From the NCBI GenBank assembly GCA_963823675.1, contig CAWGMT010000010.1, positions 501,399-565,398 on the forward strand: DNA of 64,000 bases. Reading direction: 5' to 3'. Shown here piece by piece: positions 38,603 to 46,974 of the stretch; position 1 is the stretch's first letter, and each line of letters begins with the position of its first letter. Both the position numbers and the translations under genes were made by a program. Source of the DNA: CAWGMT01 sp963823675. Lineage in GTDB: Bacteria; Planctomycetota; Planctomycetia; Isosphaerales; Isosphaeraceae. The notes beneath the pieces were generated by a model, which saw only the letters and a list, made by a program, of their open reading frames with translations, was not told the origin of the DNA and searched no databases.

Positions 38603-38945
38603 ACACGATCTTCCCCTGTCTGAGTGCCGGATAGATTACGAGATATGGCGAATTGCCGTAGCGTTCGACTTCCTCTGGTGTCACGACCACCACGTCAACG
38701 GCCGCGTCCGATCCGCGCAAGTGACGGTAAATGGCCGTAGTCAGGCGCGACTTGTTGAACTTGCCCCCTTTAATGACCAGAAGATCGAGGTCGCTATCGG
38801 GTCCCATTTCGCCCCTCGCCGCCGAACCGAACAGGATGATCTGATTCGGAGCCGCGGCCTCGACGACGCGGCGAATAACGTCGGCCAGGATCTCCTTGTC
38901 CGGGCTCCCGTTTCCGCGACGTCGCTTTTTGGTCGAACCCTTCAT
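38592..38945 (-). CDS. Minimal nucleotidyltransferase (MNT antitoxin)
   Basis: A 117-residue DNA-polymerase-beta-type nucleotidyltransferase. The core motif GSAARGEMGPDSDLDLLVI holds the G-S-x10-D-x-D active site; a further Asp lies in AAVDVVVVTPEEVERYG. The N-terminus is basic (MKGSTKKRRRGNGSPDKE). MNT antitoxins silence HEPN toxins, in some systems by transferring AMP to a Tyr. It is immediately upstream of, and overlapping, the HEPN gene. The HEPN residue modified in known systems (in an RxxxxHxY motif) is not clearly present here. Confidence 0.88.
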   Translation of the reverse strand: MKGSTKKRRRGNGSPDKEILADVIRRVVEAAAPNQIILFGSAARGEMGPDSDLDLLVIKGGKFNKSRLTTAIYRHLRGSDAAVDVVVVTPEEVERYGNSPYLVIYPALRQGKIVYGA

Positions 38946-39194
38946 GCGCCTCTCCCCGACAAAAGAGAATGCCGCCCGAGGCCATGCACCGCGTCGGATG
39001 GGAGCGGATGGTCGGCAAGCGAGTCCTCATTCTAACTATCTCGGCAGGGACTGGCCAAATCAATCGCTCGCGTGCGCGAATGGTGAGTGGGTAGTACCTA
39101 GCGGCGTTTGAGAATCGAACGCGCTGGCGGCCCAGTTAAATGGTGATAGAATCAAGGGCGAAAAGATCCTCGTCCTACTGAACGGAGGTGTTTC

Positions 39195-39767
39195 ATGGCG
39201 GCCACGACCGTTCCTCAACCCTCGCTTGTCTCGCCCGCGCTCGACGACAGGGCTCACTACGAGGTTGTCAACGGCCAACGCATGGAGACTCCGCGCATGG
39301 GATCCTATGAATCGCACCTGGCCAATGACTTGGCGTCCTACATCAGCGAGCACTTTGGCCAGGTCGGACGCCTGGGGCACGTTGTCGTCGAACTCCTTTT
39401 CCGGATCGACGTGCCGACGGACCTCCAGCGCCGTCCCGATCTCGCCTATGTCTCGTACGAACGTTGGCCCCGTCGCAGGAGACCGGTACCCAAGGACGCG
39501 TGGAATGTCGTTCCGGATCTGGCCGTCGAGGTCGTCAGCGAAAACAACACAGCCAACGAGATTCAACCGAAGATCCAGGACTATTTCCGCTGCGGCGTCC
39601 GGCTCGTCTGGGTGGTGTACCCGATGCAGGCACAGGTCTATGTGTACAATTCGCCGACGCGGATCGCCGTTGCCCAGAGGACTGACAGTCTAGATGGCGG
39701 CGAGGTACTGCCAGGATTCCGCCTCCCACTGGACTCCCTCTTTGCGATCGATGAAGACGCCGAGTGA
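39195..39767 (+). CDS. Uma2-family (DUF820) putative endonuclease
   Basis: A 190-residue Uma2 protein with the PD-(D/E)XK-like fold: HYEVVNGQRMETPRMGSYES, then LFRIDVPTDLQRRPDLAYVS (Asp), VPDLAVEVVSENNTANEIQP (Glu-x-x-Ser) and IQDYFRCGVRLVWVVYP. Members are abundant in cyanobacteria and planctomycetes, often many per genome. They are suspected nucleases linked to mobile DNA, with no proven function. A good ribosome-binding site (ggaggtg) lies 5 bases before the ATG. It overlaps or abuts the following Tm-1-like gene. Confidence 0.88.
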   Translation: MAATTVPQPSLVSPALDDRAHYEVVNGQRMETPRMGSYESHLANDLASYISEHFGQVGRLGHVVVELLFRIDVPTDLQRRPDLAYVSYERWPRRRRPVPKDAWNVVPDLAVEVVSENNTANEIQPKIQDYFRCGVRLVWVVYPMQAQVYVYNSPTRIAVAQRTDSLDGGEVLPGFRLPLDSLFAIDEDAE

Positions 39768-39774
39768 CAGCGGC

Positions 39775-41022
39775 ATGGGACGATCCGTCTACGCCGTCGC
39801 GACCATGGACACCAAAGGCCACGAGCTCCAATTCGTAGCCGATTGCATCCGCGCGGCCGGCGCGTCGGTCGTTACCGTCGATGTGGGAACGAAGGATCCG
39901 CCGGCCGTCGAGCCGGATGTCAGCCGGAACCGCGTGGCCGGCTGTCATCCTTCCGAGGAGGGCCGGGCCGCCGCGATCTCTCAGGACGATCGGGGAAGAG
40001 CGATCACGGCCATGAGCCAGGCGCTGGAATGCTACATCCGCCGCGAATTCGAGGCGGGTCGAGTTGCCGGTGTCATCGGGATCGGCGGCAGCGGAGGGAC
40101 CGCGCTCGTGACGCCGGCCATGCGCTCACTGCCCATCGGCCTGCCCAAAATCGTGGTCTCGACGCTCGCCAGCGGCAATACGGCCCCATTTGTCGGAACC
40201 AGCGATATCACCATGATGTATCCGGTAGTCGATGTCGCGGGACTCAACGCCGTCTCGCGCCGCGTGCTGGGCAACGCAGCTCACGCGATGGCCGGCATGG
40301 TCCAGCACGAGATTGCCGGAGTCAAGGAAAAGCCCGCGCTCGGCCTGACCATGTTCGGTGTCACGACGCCATGCGTGACGATGGTCCGCGAGGCGCTCGA
40401 AGCCATCGGTTTTGACTGCCTGGTTTTTCATGCCACCGGTATCGGCGGTCAGGCGATGGAAAAGCTCGTCGAGGCGGGACTGATCGAGGGCGTGCTCGAC
40501 GTGACGACGACCGAGGTGGCTGATCTCGTAGTCGGCGGGAATCTGCCCTGCGGGCCAGACCGCTTCGACGCGATCCTCCACGCCAAGGTCCCGTTCGTCC
40601 TTTCCCTCGGCGCCCTCGACATGGTCAATTTCGGTGAGCTGGCGAGCGTACCCGCGCGTTTCCGTGGGCGCCGTCTTCATCGGCATAATCCCCAGGTCAC
40701 GCTCATGCGAACGACGCCCGACGAGAATCGCGCGAGCGCGCGCTGGATCGCCGCCAAGCTCAACCGTGCCGTCGCTCCCTTTTCCATCCTGATTCCCGAA
40801 AAGGGTGTATCGGCACTCGACGCACCCGGACAGACGTTTCATGATCCAGAAGCTGATGCGGCCCTGCTCGACGAGCTGGAATCGGCGATTCAATGGACGA
40901 TCGATCGACGCTTCGTTCGATTGCCGCTTCACATCAATGATCCAGCCTTCGCCCGGGCGCTGGTGGAATCGTTCTTGGGCTTGTACCATCGGTCGGGAAG
41001 AGCGATTCCCGATCCGACTTGA
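39775..41022 (+). CDS. Tm-1-like ATP-binding protein (UPF0261)
   Basis: A 415-residue protein of the UPF0261/Tm-1-like family: VYAVATMDTKGHELQFVADC at the N-terminus, GVIGIGGSGGTALVTPAMRS, STLASGNTAPFVGTSDITMM, FHATGIGGQAMEKLV and GVSALDAPGQTFHDPEADAA near the C-terminus. The plant Tm-1 protein of this family blocks tobamovirus replication, but bacterial members are thought to be metabolic and their reaction is unknown. Start taken at 39775; an upstream ATG at 39751, inside the Uma2 gene, is possible. It is followed 49 bp later by a TIM-barrel PEP-hydrolase-like gene. In plant Tm-1 the same two domains are fused, which supports a shared task. Confidence 0.88.
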   Translation: MGRSVYAVATMDTKGHELQFVADCIRAAGASVVTVDVGTKDPPAVEPDVSRNRVAGCHPSEEGRAAAISQDDRGRAITAMSQALECYIRREFEAGRVAGVIGIGGSGGTALVTPAMRSLPIGLPKIVVSTLASGNTAPFVGTSDITMMYPVVDVAGLNAVSRRVLGNAAHAMAGMVQHEIAGVKEKPALGLTMFGVTTPCVTMVREALEAIGFDCLVFHATGIGGQAMEKLVEAGLIEGVLDVTTTEVADLVVGGNLPCGPDRFDAILHAKVPFVLSLGALDMVNFGELASVPARFRGRRLHRHNPQVTLMRTTPDENRASARWIAAKLNRAVAPFSILIPEKGVSALDAPGQTFHDPEADAALLDELESAIQWTIDRRFVRLPLHINDPAFARALVESFLGLYHRSGRAIPDPT

Positions 41023-41071
41023 GGGGAAAGTTGTTCTCGGTTCAATCATTCGATCAGAAGGTACCAAGGCC

Positions 41072-41965
41072 ATGGCCGAGTCACGCAAATCGATCCTGGA
41101 GCGCCTGCGCCGGAAAGTCGCCGCCGGACGGCCGATCGTGGGCGGCGGGGCGGGAACGGGCATCAGCGCCAAATGTGAAGAGGCGGGTGAAATCGATCTG
41201 ATCGTCATCTACAACTCGGGCCGCTTTCGCATGGCGGGGCGCGGCTCAATGGCCGGCCTGATGCCTTATGGCAATGCCAATGCGATCGTCAAGCAGATGG
41301 GTTACGAAGTTCTGACGGCAGTCAGCCACACTCCGGTTCTCGCCGGAGTGTGCGCCACCGATCCCTTCATGATCCGCGACCTCTTCCTCCTTGAGCTCAA
41401 GGAAATGGGATTTGCCGGGATCCAGAACTTCCCGACAGTCGGCTTGATCGACGGCAACTTTCGCATCAACCTGGAGGAGACAGGAATGGGCTTCGCCGCG
41501 GAGATCGACTGCATCGCCGCGGCCCATGAGCTCGACCTGCTGACGACTCCCTACGCCTTCGACCCGGAACAGAGCAAGCTCCTGGCGCAAGCCGGCGCCG
41601 ACATCGTGGTCGCGCACATGGGGCTGACGACGAAGGGATCGATTGGAGCGAGGACGGCCAAATCGCTCGACAACTGCGTCCGCGAGGTCAACGCCATTGC
41701 CGAGGCAGGCAAAGGAGCGCGCAGCGACTTGCTCGTCCTGTGCCACGGCGGACCGATCGCGTCGCCGGACGACGCGCAATATGTCCTTGAACGAGCCGGG
41801 GGCATCGACGGATTCTACGGCGCGAGCTCGATGGAACGACTGCCCACCGAGCCCGCCATCGCGAAACAGGTTCGCGATTTCGTGGGCCTGAAGTTGCGTC
41901 GAACGCGAGACGATAGCTTGAGGGCGCGGGCAAGACGGTGTCACGGCTCTTGCACACGGGCGTGA
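41072..41965 (+). CDS. Phosphoenolpyruvate hydrolase-like TIM-barrel protein (Tm-1 C-terminal-type)
   Basis: A 297-residue TIM-barrel protein of the PEP-mutase-like family annotated as phosphoenolpyruvate hydrolase. Motifs are IVGGGAGTGISAKCEEAGEI, IYNSGRFRMAGRGSMAGLMP, VLAGVCATDPF, FAGIQNFPTVGLIDG, VVAHMGLTTKG and LCHGGPIASPDDAQYVLERA. The start at 41072 (MAESRKSILERLRRKVAAGR) is the family N-terminus, with the open frame upstream being out of character. The last ~20 residues are an unconserved basic tail. It pairs with the preceding UPF0261 gene; the reaction of the pair is not established. Confidence 0.87.
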   Translation: MAESRKSILERLRRKVAAGRPIVGGGAGTGISAKCEEAGEIDLIVIYNSGRFRMAGRGSMAGLMPYGNANAIVKQMGYEVLTAVSHTPVLAGVCATDPFMIRDLFLLELKEMGFAGIQNFPTVGLIDGNFRINLEETGMGFAAEIDCIAAAHELDLLTTPYAFDPEQSKLLAQAGADIVVAHMGLTTKGSIGARTAKSLDNCVREVNAIAEAGKGARSDLLVLCHGGPIASPDDAQYVLERAGGIDGFYGASSMERLPTEPAIAKQVRDFVGLKLRRTRDDSLRARARRCHGSCTRA

Positions 41966-41976
41966 AACCGCGGCTC

Positions 41977-42471
41977 TCAACTCATCCCGCGGCCTTCAGC
42001 CCGCAGCGCAAGCTTGCGCCTCAGGTCATGCGGGATCTTCAAAGCTGTGTCGACCCAGTACGTACGAAGTGTCGCCACCAGTTCGCGATAGCTGGGGTAT
42101 TCGGCCGGCTTGGAAATGTAAGTATTGGCGCCAGCCATGTACGTCTGGAGGACGTCCTCTTCGCGATTGGAGGTCGTGAGGATCACGACCGGAATCATGC
42201 GGAGATACGGGTCGCTCTTGATCCGCCCCAGGACCTGGCAGCCATCGATTCCAGGCAGATTCAGGTCGAGCAGGATCAGGTCGGGTTCCCGGTCGATGTC
42301 GGCTTCGTCATCGCGCAAGGCGAAAAGATAATCGAGGGCGTGCTGACCGTCGGGTATCACTGTCAGGCGGTGCGTGACGTCGCTCTCCCGCAGCGCGCGT
42401 TCAATGATCTTCGCGTCGGCGCGACTATCTTCCACCAGAAGGATGTGAAAACTAGCAGACACTCTATTCAT
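41977..42471 (-). CDS. Single-domain response regulator (Rcp1-like)
   Basis: A CheY-like receiver of the Rcp1/phytochrome-partner type: FHILLVEDSRADAKIIERAL, the phosphorylated Asp in LILLDLNLPGIDGCQVLGRI, Thr/Ser in VVILTTSNREEDV, and the Lys in ANTYISKPAEYPSYRELVAT. Length 164 from the ATG at 42471; an upstream GTG at 42510 would add 13 residues. It has no output domain, so it most likely takes a phosphate from the adjacent histidine kinase encoded just upstream (55 bp away, same strand). The pair resembles cyanobacterial-type light or redox relays, but no chromophore domain is present here. Confidence 0.9.
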   Translation of the reverse strand: MNRVSASFHILLVEDSRADAKIIERALRESDVTHRLTVIPDGQHALDYLFALRDDEADIDREPDLILLDLNLPGIDGCQVLGRIKSDPYLRMIPVVILTTSNREEDVLQTYMAGANTYISKPAEYPSYRELVATLRTYWVDTALKIPHDLRRKLALRAEGRGMS

Positions 42472-42525
42472 CCCGCACGACCCGTGTGGCCGGTGCGCCG
42501 GATTCACCAAAAGACAGTCTGGAAA

Positions 42526-44161
42526 TCATGTCGTCGAAGCTGGCGCAGACGACGAACTTCGTCGCACGCGTATGAAAAACGTCGAGCCCCGTCCCGGAGC
42601 GCTCTCAACCCAGATTCGGCCCCCGTGTGCCTGGACGATCTTGCCGCAGATCGATAATCCGACTCCCGTGCCTTCGTATTCGTCCTGAGAATGCAGCCTT
42701 CGAAAGAGCTGAAAAATCATCGAATGGAATTGCGGCTCGATGCCGATTCCGTTGTCCTTCACGTAAATCGTCACAGTCGAGCCAGCGGCCGCCGAATCAA
42801 GCTCGTCCGATCCGTTCCCAGCCGCCGCGATCACTCCCACTTCGACGTAGGGAGCCGAGCCCTGATTGTATTTTATACCATTACTGATCAAGTTGATCAA
42901 CAGTTGACCGATTCGATCGCGGTCTCCCAAGATTTTAGGTAACGGCAGAGCCATCTGCAACTGGGCACTCCTGCTCCGCAGAAGTTCCCCCAGATCGGTC
43001 CGGATCACCGTGACGAGGTCTTCGAGGTCGACGACCTCGAACTCGCCAATGACCTTGCCGGCACGCGAGAGGTTGAGCATGCCGTGGATCATGGCGCGCA
43101 TCCGGCGCGATGCATCGACCAGGTATCGGACAAACTCCTGGCCCTCCGGCTCGAGTCGGTCGCCATAGTCCTTAAGAAGAAAGTCGGAAAACGCGATCAA
43201 AGTGCGCAACGGTTCCTGGAGGTCGTGCGAGACGACATACACGAATTCGTCCAATTCCCGATTCTTCTGGGAGAGCTCATCATTGGCGATAGCTAGCCGT
43301 TCCTTGAGCTCTTCCAGCTCACGATTGATGCGGCGAAGCTGCTCGTTGACCCTGGTCAGCTCGCGCGTCCGCAGTCTCTGCTCGCGTTCGGCCTGGACCT
43401 TTTCGGTGACATCGGTCAAGTGACAGCGCAGGTGCGACACCTTCTGGTTGGACCCATAACGTGCACCGACGTTCAGCTCAATCGCCCGCATCTCGCCCTG
43501 AGCTGTCTGCAAGCGGACTACTAAACCCAACGCTTCACCTCGGTCCAGGGCCCGGTTGAATAGCTCTCTGGTACGAGGCTGGTCCTCGGGATGGATAACA
43601 TCCAGGAACGACTTCCGCCGCAGCTCAGCCAGAGTCCAGCCCAGGAAGGACTGTTCCGCCTGACTTGACTCGATCCAGTGAAAACCCAGTGGTTCCAGGC
43701 GATTGACCATGTCGAGCGTCGAGTAATCACCCGAGAGGGTCGCGTCGCCGCCATTGCGCGGCGCGGGCGGGGCATCGAAGAGTCCGCTCCGTGTGAGCGA
43801 ATCCCTTGACTGGGGGGACCCAAGTCCGCCAGCGAACCTGGTTTGATGCGTCCTCAAATTACGGATGATCTTGGATCGCTGGCGAGCAATCTGGGCGAGT
43901 ACCGTGATTTGGTCGAACGAGCGCCGCAAACTCGGAGCTGGGTGCTGTCAGCTCGCCGGTTTGGCGCTTGTCGTTCAGTGCCGAGAGCGAATCGGTCAAG
44001 TACCGCAAGGGCGCTCGCCAGCGGGCACGCTCGGCCCAAGCACTGATTGTCACTGTTATCGCCGCAGCCGCCAGGCTGCCGATCGCGACCACGATTCCGT
44101 CAATCCGGCGCAGCTTGCCCACCGCCAACGCGATCACCAAGAGCCAGGTCAAGCAGATCAC
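42526..44161 (-). CDS. Membrane-bound PAS-domain sensor histidine kinase, one frameshift
   Basis: Reconstructed as ~545 residues. The N-terminus (MICLTWLLVIALAVGKLRRI, then VVAIGSLAAAAITVTISAWA) gives two membrane helices and a HAMP-like stretch (LRYLTDSLSALNDKRQTGEL). A +1 shift near 43922 joins it to SFDQITVLAQIARQRSK. A PAS domain follows (FHWIESSQAEQSFLGWTLAE, VIHPEDQPRTRELFNRAL), then a long coiled coil, and HisKA with H in VSHDLQEPLRTLIAF. HATPase boxes follow: LLINLISNGIKYN (N), VKDNGIGIEPQF (G1), and GTGVGLSICGKIVQAHGG (G2). The kinase core is of the phytochrome-like HK class that feeds single-domain regulators such as the downstream gene. The signal is unknown. Confidence 0.85.
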
Positions 44162-44372
44162 GAGCGGCGCAGTCGCGCGCGCGGGCCCTCCGGTCTGTCT
44201 CCGGCGCGGGTCGAGGTCGCCAGAATGGGGTTCTCGCGCATTGGCCGTCCGTTGATGTTCGGTTTGCTTTTCCCAGGTTGCTACTGGTCAGGCGGAGCAG
44301 GTTTACAACCCGCGTTCTGATCCACCGTCATGACGAGACTTGGAGGCGATAGCGGTTCGAGGTGCAAAAGCA

Positions 44373-45501
44373 TCATCCTCGCCCGTGAGCAGCATCACGA
44401 CCGGCGGGCGGCGCGGCGCTTCCGTTGTGCTCGGGAAGCCAGAGCGTGAATGTGGCCCCCGCCGCCGAATTGTTTCGCGCGGTCAGCCGACCGCCTTGCT
44501 CCTTGAGAATCTCAGACGCAAAGTAGAGCCCGAAGCCCGTCCCGTCCTCCCGCGTCGTGAAAAACGGCTCGAAGATTCGATCGATATAGGCTTCGGGAAT
44601 CCCCGGACCGTCGTCCTCGACCTCGACTGTCACCCAGCGATTTTCCTGGTTTTGCGCTCGGCCCGATCGCACCGAGATCTTGCCCTGCCCCGTCGTGCTC
44701 ATGATCGCCTGCCGGGCGTTGTTGAGAAGATTGAGCAGAACCTGGATTAACCGGCCGCCATCGCCCAGGGCCTGCGGAGCCGCAGGATCGATTGCGGTCA
44801 CAACTTCGATCCTGCGCTCCGAAGGCGGAGTGCCCTTCACGAACAACGACGCCGCCTCGCTCACGAGCCACGACAGGTTCAACGGGTTGCACGTCCGAGG
44901 AATTGTTGCGCACCGTCGCCATCAGATGGTCCAGCCTCAACTGGAGCAGGTGCGAATTGCGCAGGATCGCCTCGACCCACTCTGCGTTTTCGTCCTCGGC
45001 GGGAACGCTCAATCGCAGGAGCTCGGCGCAGCCCCGAATCACCGAGAGCGGGCCGCGAATCTCGTGGATGACTCCCGCCAGCAGCCGCCCCACTTGGACG
45101 AGCTGCTCATTCAGCATCGCCAGGCTTGACATCTGACGAAACTCAATCAATCGACGCACTCTCCCCAGCACGATCTCACTCGCCGAATCCTTGGCAACAT
45201 CGTCATCGGCGCCGGCCTCGAGTCCGGCGAGCACGTCCGAATCGTCGTGCCGGACGGTCAACATCAAAACTGGAATGCCGGAGATCTCCTGCCCCGCTCG
45301 AATGGCGCAACACACGTCCAGACCGTTCATATCGGGAAGATTGACGTCGAGGATCACGACGTGGGGACGGATCTCGCGCACTTTCGGCTCGGCCTCTCGT
45401 CCCCGAGCAACCTCGTAAACCGTGTGGCCAGCGCGGCTTAGAATCGTGCGCAGCAGGACACGATCGGCCGCGTTGTCGTCAACGATCAAGATGGTGCCCA
45501 T
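44373..45501 (-). CDS. Response regulator-histidine kinase hybrid, one frameshift
   Basis: About 375 residues. The N-terminal receiver (MGTILIVDDNAADRVLLRTI; phosphorylated Asp in VVILDVNLPDMNGLDVCCAI; Thr in PVLMLTVRHDD) is followed by a histidine kinase. The phosphorylated His lies in GVIHEIRGPLSVIRG, and the ATP domain has LNLLNNARQAIM, VEDDGPGIPEAY and DGTGFGLYFASE. A +1 shift near 44885 joins NNSSDVQP to NLSWLVSEAASLF. The receiver's usual Lys position reads DVAKDSASE; the Lys is present one residue late. The ATG at 45501 was chosen because it starts directly at the receiver; the open frame upstream is not conserved. It lies ~210 bp from the neighbouring kinase, on the same strand. Confidence 0.82.
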
Positions 45502-45789
45502 CGGGTTCCACTCCCCGGCCGCCAACCGAACGAACCGCCCCATTTGGCCCAGTGCCCGGCGAAGCGGGTCATCAACCATGGATTCGTGAGTGGCGGCGGC
45601 ATGCCCGTGGCCAACGACGATAACGGTGGGAGATTCGAATCCCGTCCGTCCACGTGTATAATACGACGGGTAGCAAGCCTCGGGACAGATCTCGAGATTT
45701 GCTTTTTGTTGACTCGTTCCGCCGTAAGCCCTCGACTCAGTGTACGGCTGGAGCGGCATCTCGTTCATCGGCAAGAGCCAAGTGAAGCG

Positions 45790-46911
45790 ATGGCCCAAGC
45801 GAGCGTAACTCCCTGCCCGACCGACCTCTCTCCACTGACCTTCGAAGCCTACCGCGAGTTTCCCAGTTGCGAGCTCGAAGAGCGGGTCGGATTAATCAAG
45901 GAACGACTGTCCGAGTCGCTCCTGATTCTGGGTCATCATTATCAGCAGGACGAAGTCATCAAGTTTGCCGATCTCCGGGGCGATAGTTTCAAGCTCAGTC
46001 AGCTTGCCGCTCAGAGCGAAACCTGTCGCTGGATCGTCTTTTGCGGCGTCCACTTCATGGCGGAGACGGCGGACGTTCTTGCTCGCGATGACGTCGAGGT
46101 CTATCTTCCAGACATGGCCGCAGGCTGCAGCATGGCCGACATGGCGGATATTGCCGCCGTGGAGGCCGCCTGGGAGGACCTCGGCGAGATTATCGACACG
46201 GAAGACTTGATGCCGGTGACTTACGTCAATTCATCGGCGGACGTCAAGGCGTTTTGCGGCCGACGCGGCGGTGTCGTCTGCACCAGCTCGAACGCCCGTG
46301 CAGTACTGGAGTGGTCGCTCGGGCGCCGCCAACGCGTCTTCTTCTTTCCAGACCAGCACCTGGGGCGCAACACCGCCCGGCTGATGGGCATTCCGCTCGA
46401 GGCGATGTCCGTCTGGGACTGGCGGCTGCCACAAGGCGGAAACCGCCCCGAAGAGATCAGGTCCAGCCGCATCTTGCTCTGGAAGGGCCACTGCTCGGTC
46501 CACCAGATGTTCAAGCCCGAGCACGTCGAGCAATTCCGCCGTCGCTTTCCCGAGGGACGCGTCCTGGTACATCCAGAATGCATGATGTCCGTGGTCGATC
46601 AAGCGGACCTCATCGGCTCGACTGAATTCATCATCAGGACCATCGCCGCAGCCGAAGCCGGATCGACCTGGGGGGTTGGAACCGAGCTGCATCTGGTCAA
46701 CCGGCTGGCCCAGGCGCATCCTGACAAACGGGTTCTGTTTCTCTCACCCATGGTCTGCATGTGCGCAACCATGTTCAGGATCGACCTGCCACATTTGTCT
46801 TGGTGCCTCGATAACCTGGCGCGAGGCACGCCTGTCAATCGGATCCGCGTTCCCGAGGATACTGCACACTGGGCTCGACTCGCCCTGCGCCGTATGCTGG
46901 AAATACGCTGA
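45790..46911 (+). CDS. nadA: Quinolinate synthase A
   Basis: NadA condenses iminoaspartate with dihydroxyacetone phosphate to quinolinate, the first committed NAD precursor, and uses a [4Fe-4S] cluster. The 373-residue protein has LLILGHHYQQDEVIKFADLR, GDSFKLSQLAA, VFCGVHFMAETADVL and cluster cysteines in PDMAAGCSMADMA, VHPECMMSV and LSPMVCMCATMF. Also present is VVCTSSNARAVLEWSL, typical of the family. The start at 45790 (MAQASVTPCPTDLSPLTFEA) is preferred to the longer open frame, which begins in the divergent kinase promoter region. No nadB or nadC is adjacent. Confidence 0.93.
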   Translation: MAQASVTPCPTDLSPLTFEAYREFPSCELEERVGLIKERLSESLLILGHHYQQDEVIKFADLRGDSFKLSQLAAQSETCRWIVFCGVHFMAETADVLARDDVEVYLPDMAAGCSMADMADIAAVEAAWEDLGEIIDTEDLMPVTYVNSSADVKAFCGRRGGVVCTSSNARAVLEWSLGRRQRVFFFPDQHLGRNTARLMGIPLEAMSVWDWRLPQGGNRPEEIRSSRILLWKGHCSVHQMFKPEHVEQFRRRFPEGRVLVHPECMMSVVDQADLIGSTEFIIRTIAAAEAGSTWGVGTELHLVNRLAQAHPDKRVLFLSPMVCMCATMFRIDLPHLSWCLDNLARGTPVNRIRVPEDTAHWARLALRRMLEIR

Positions 46912-46974
46912 TTCAGTGAATCTCGTCGTAGCAAGGCCGTGTTAGTCCGACGCGATGGGAGCGAAGCTACAACC

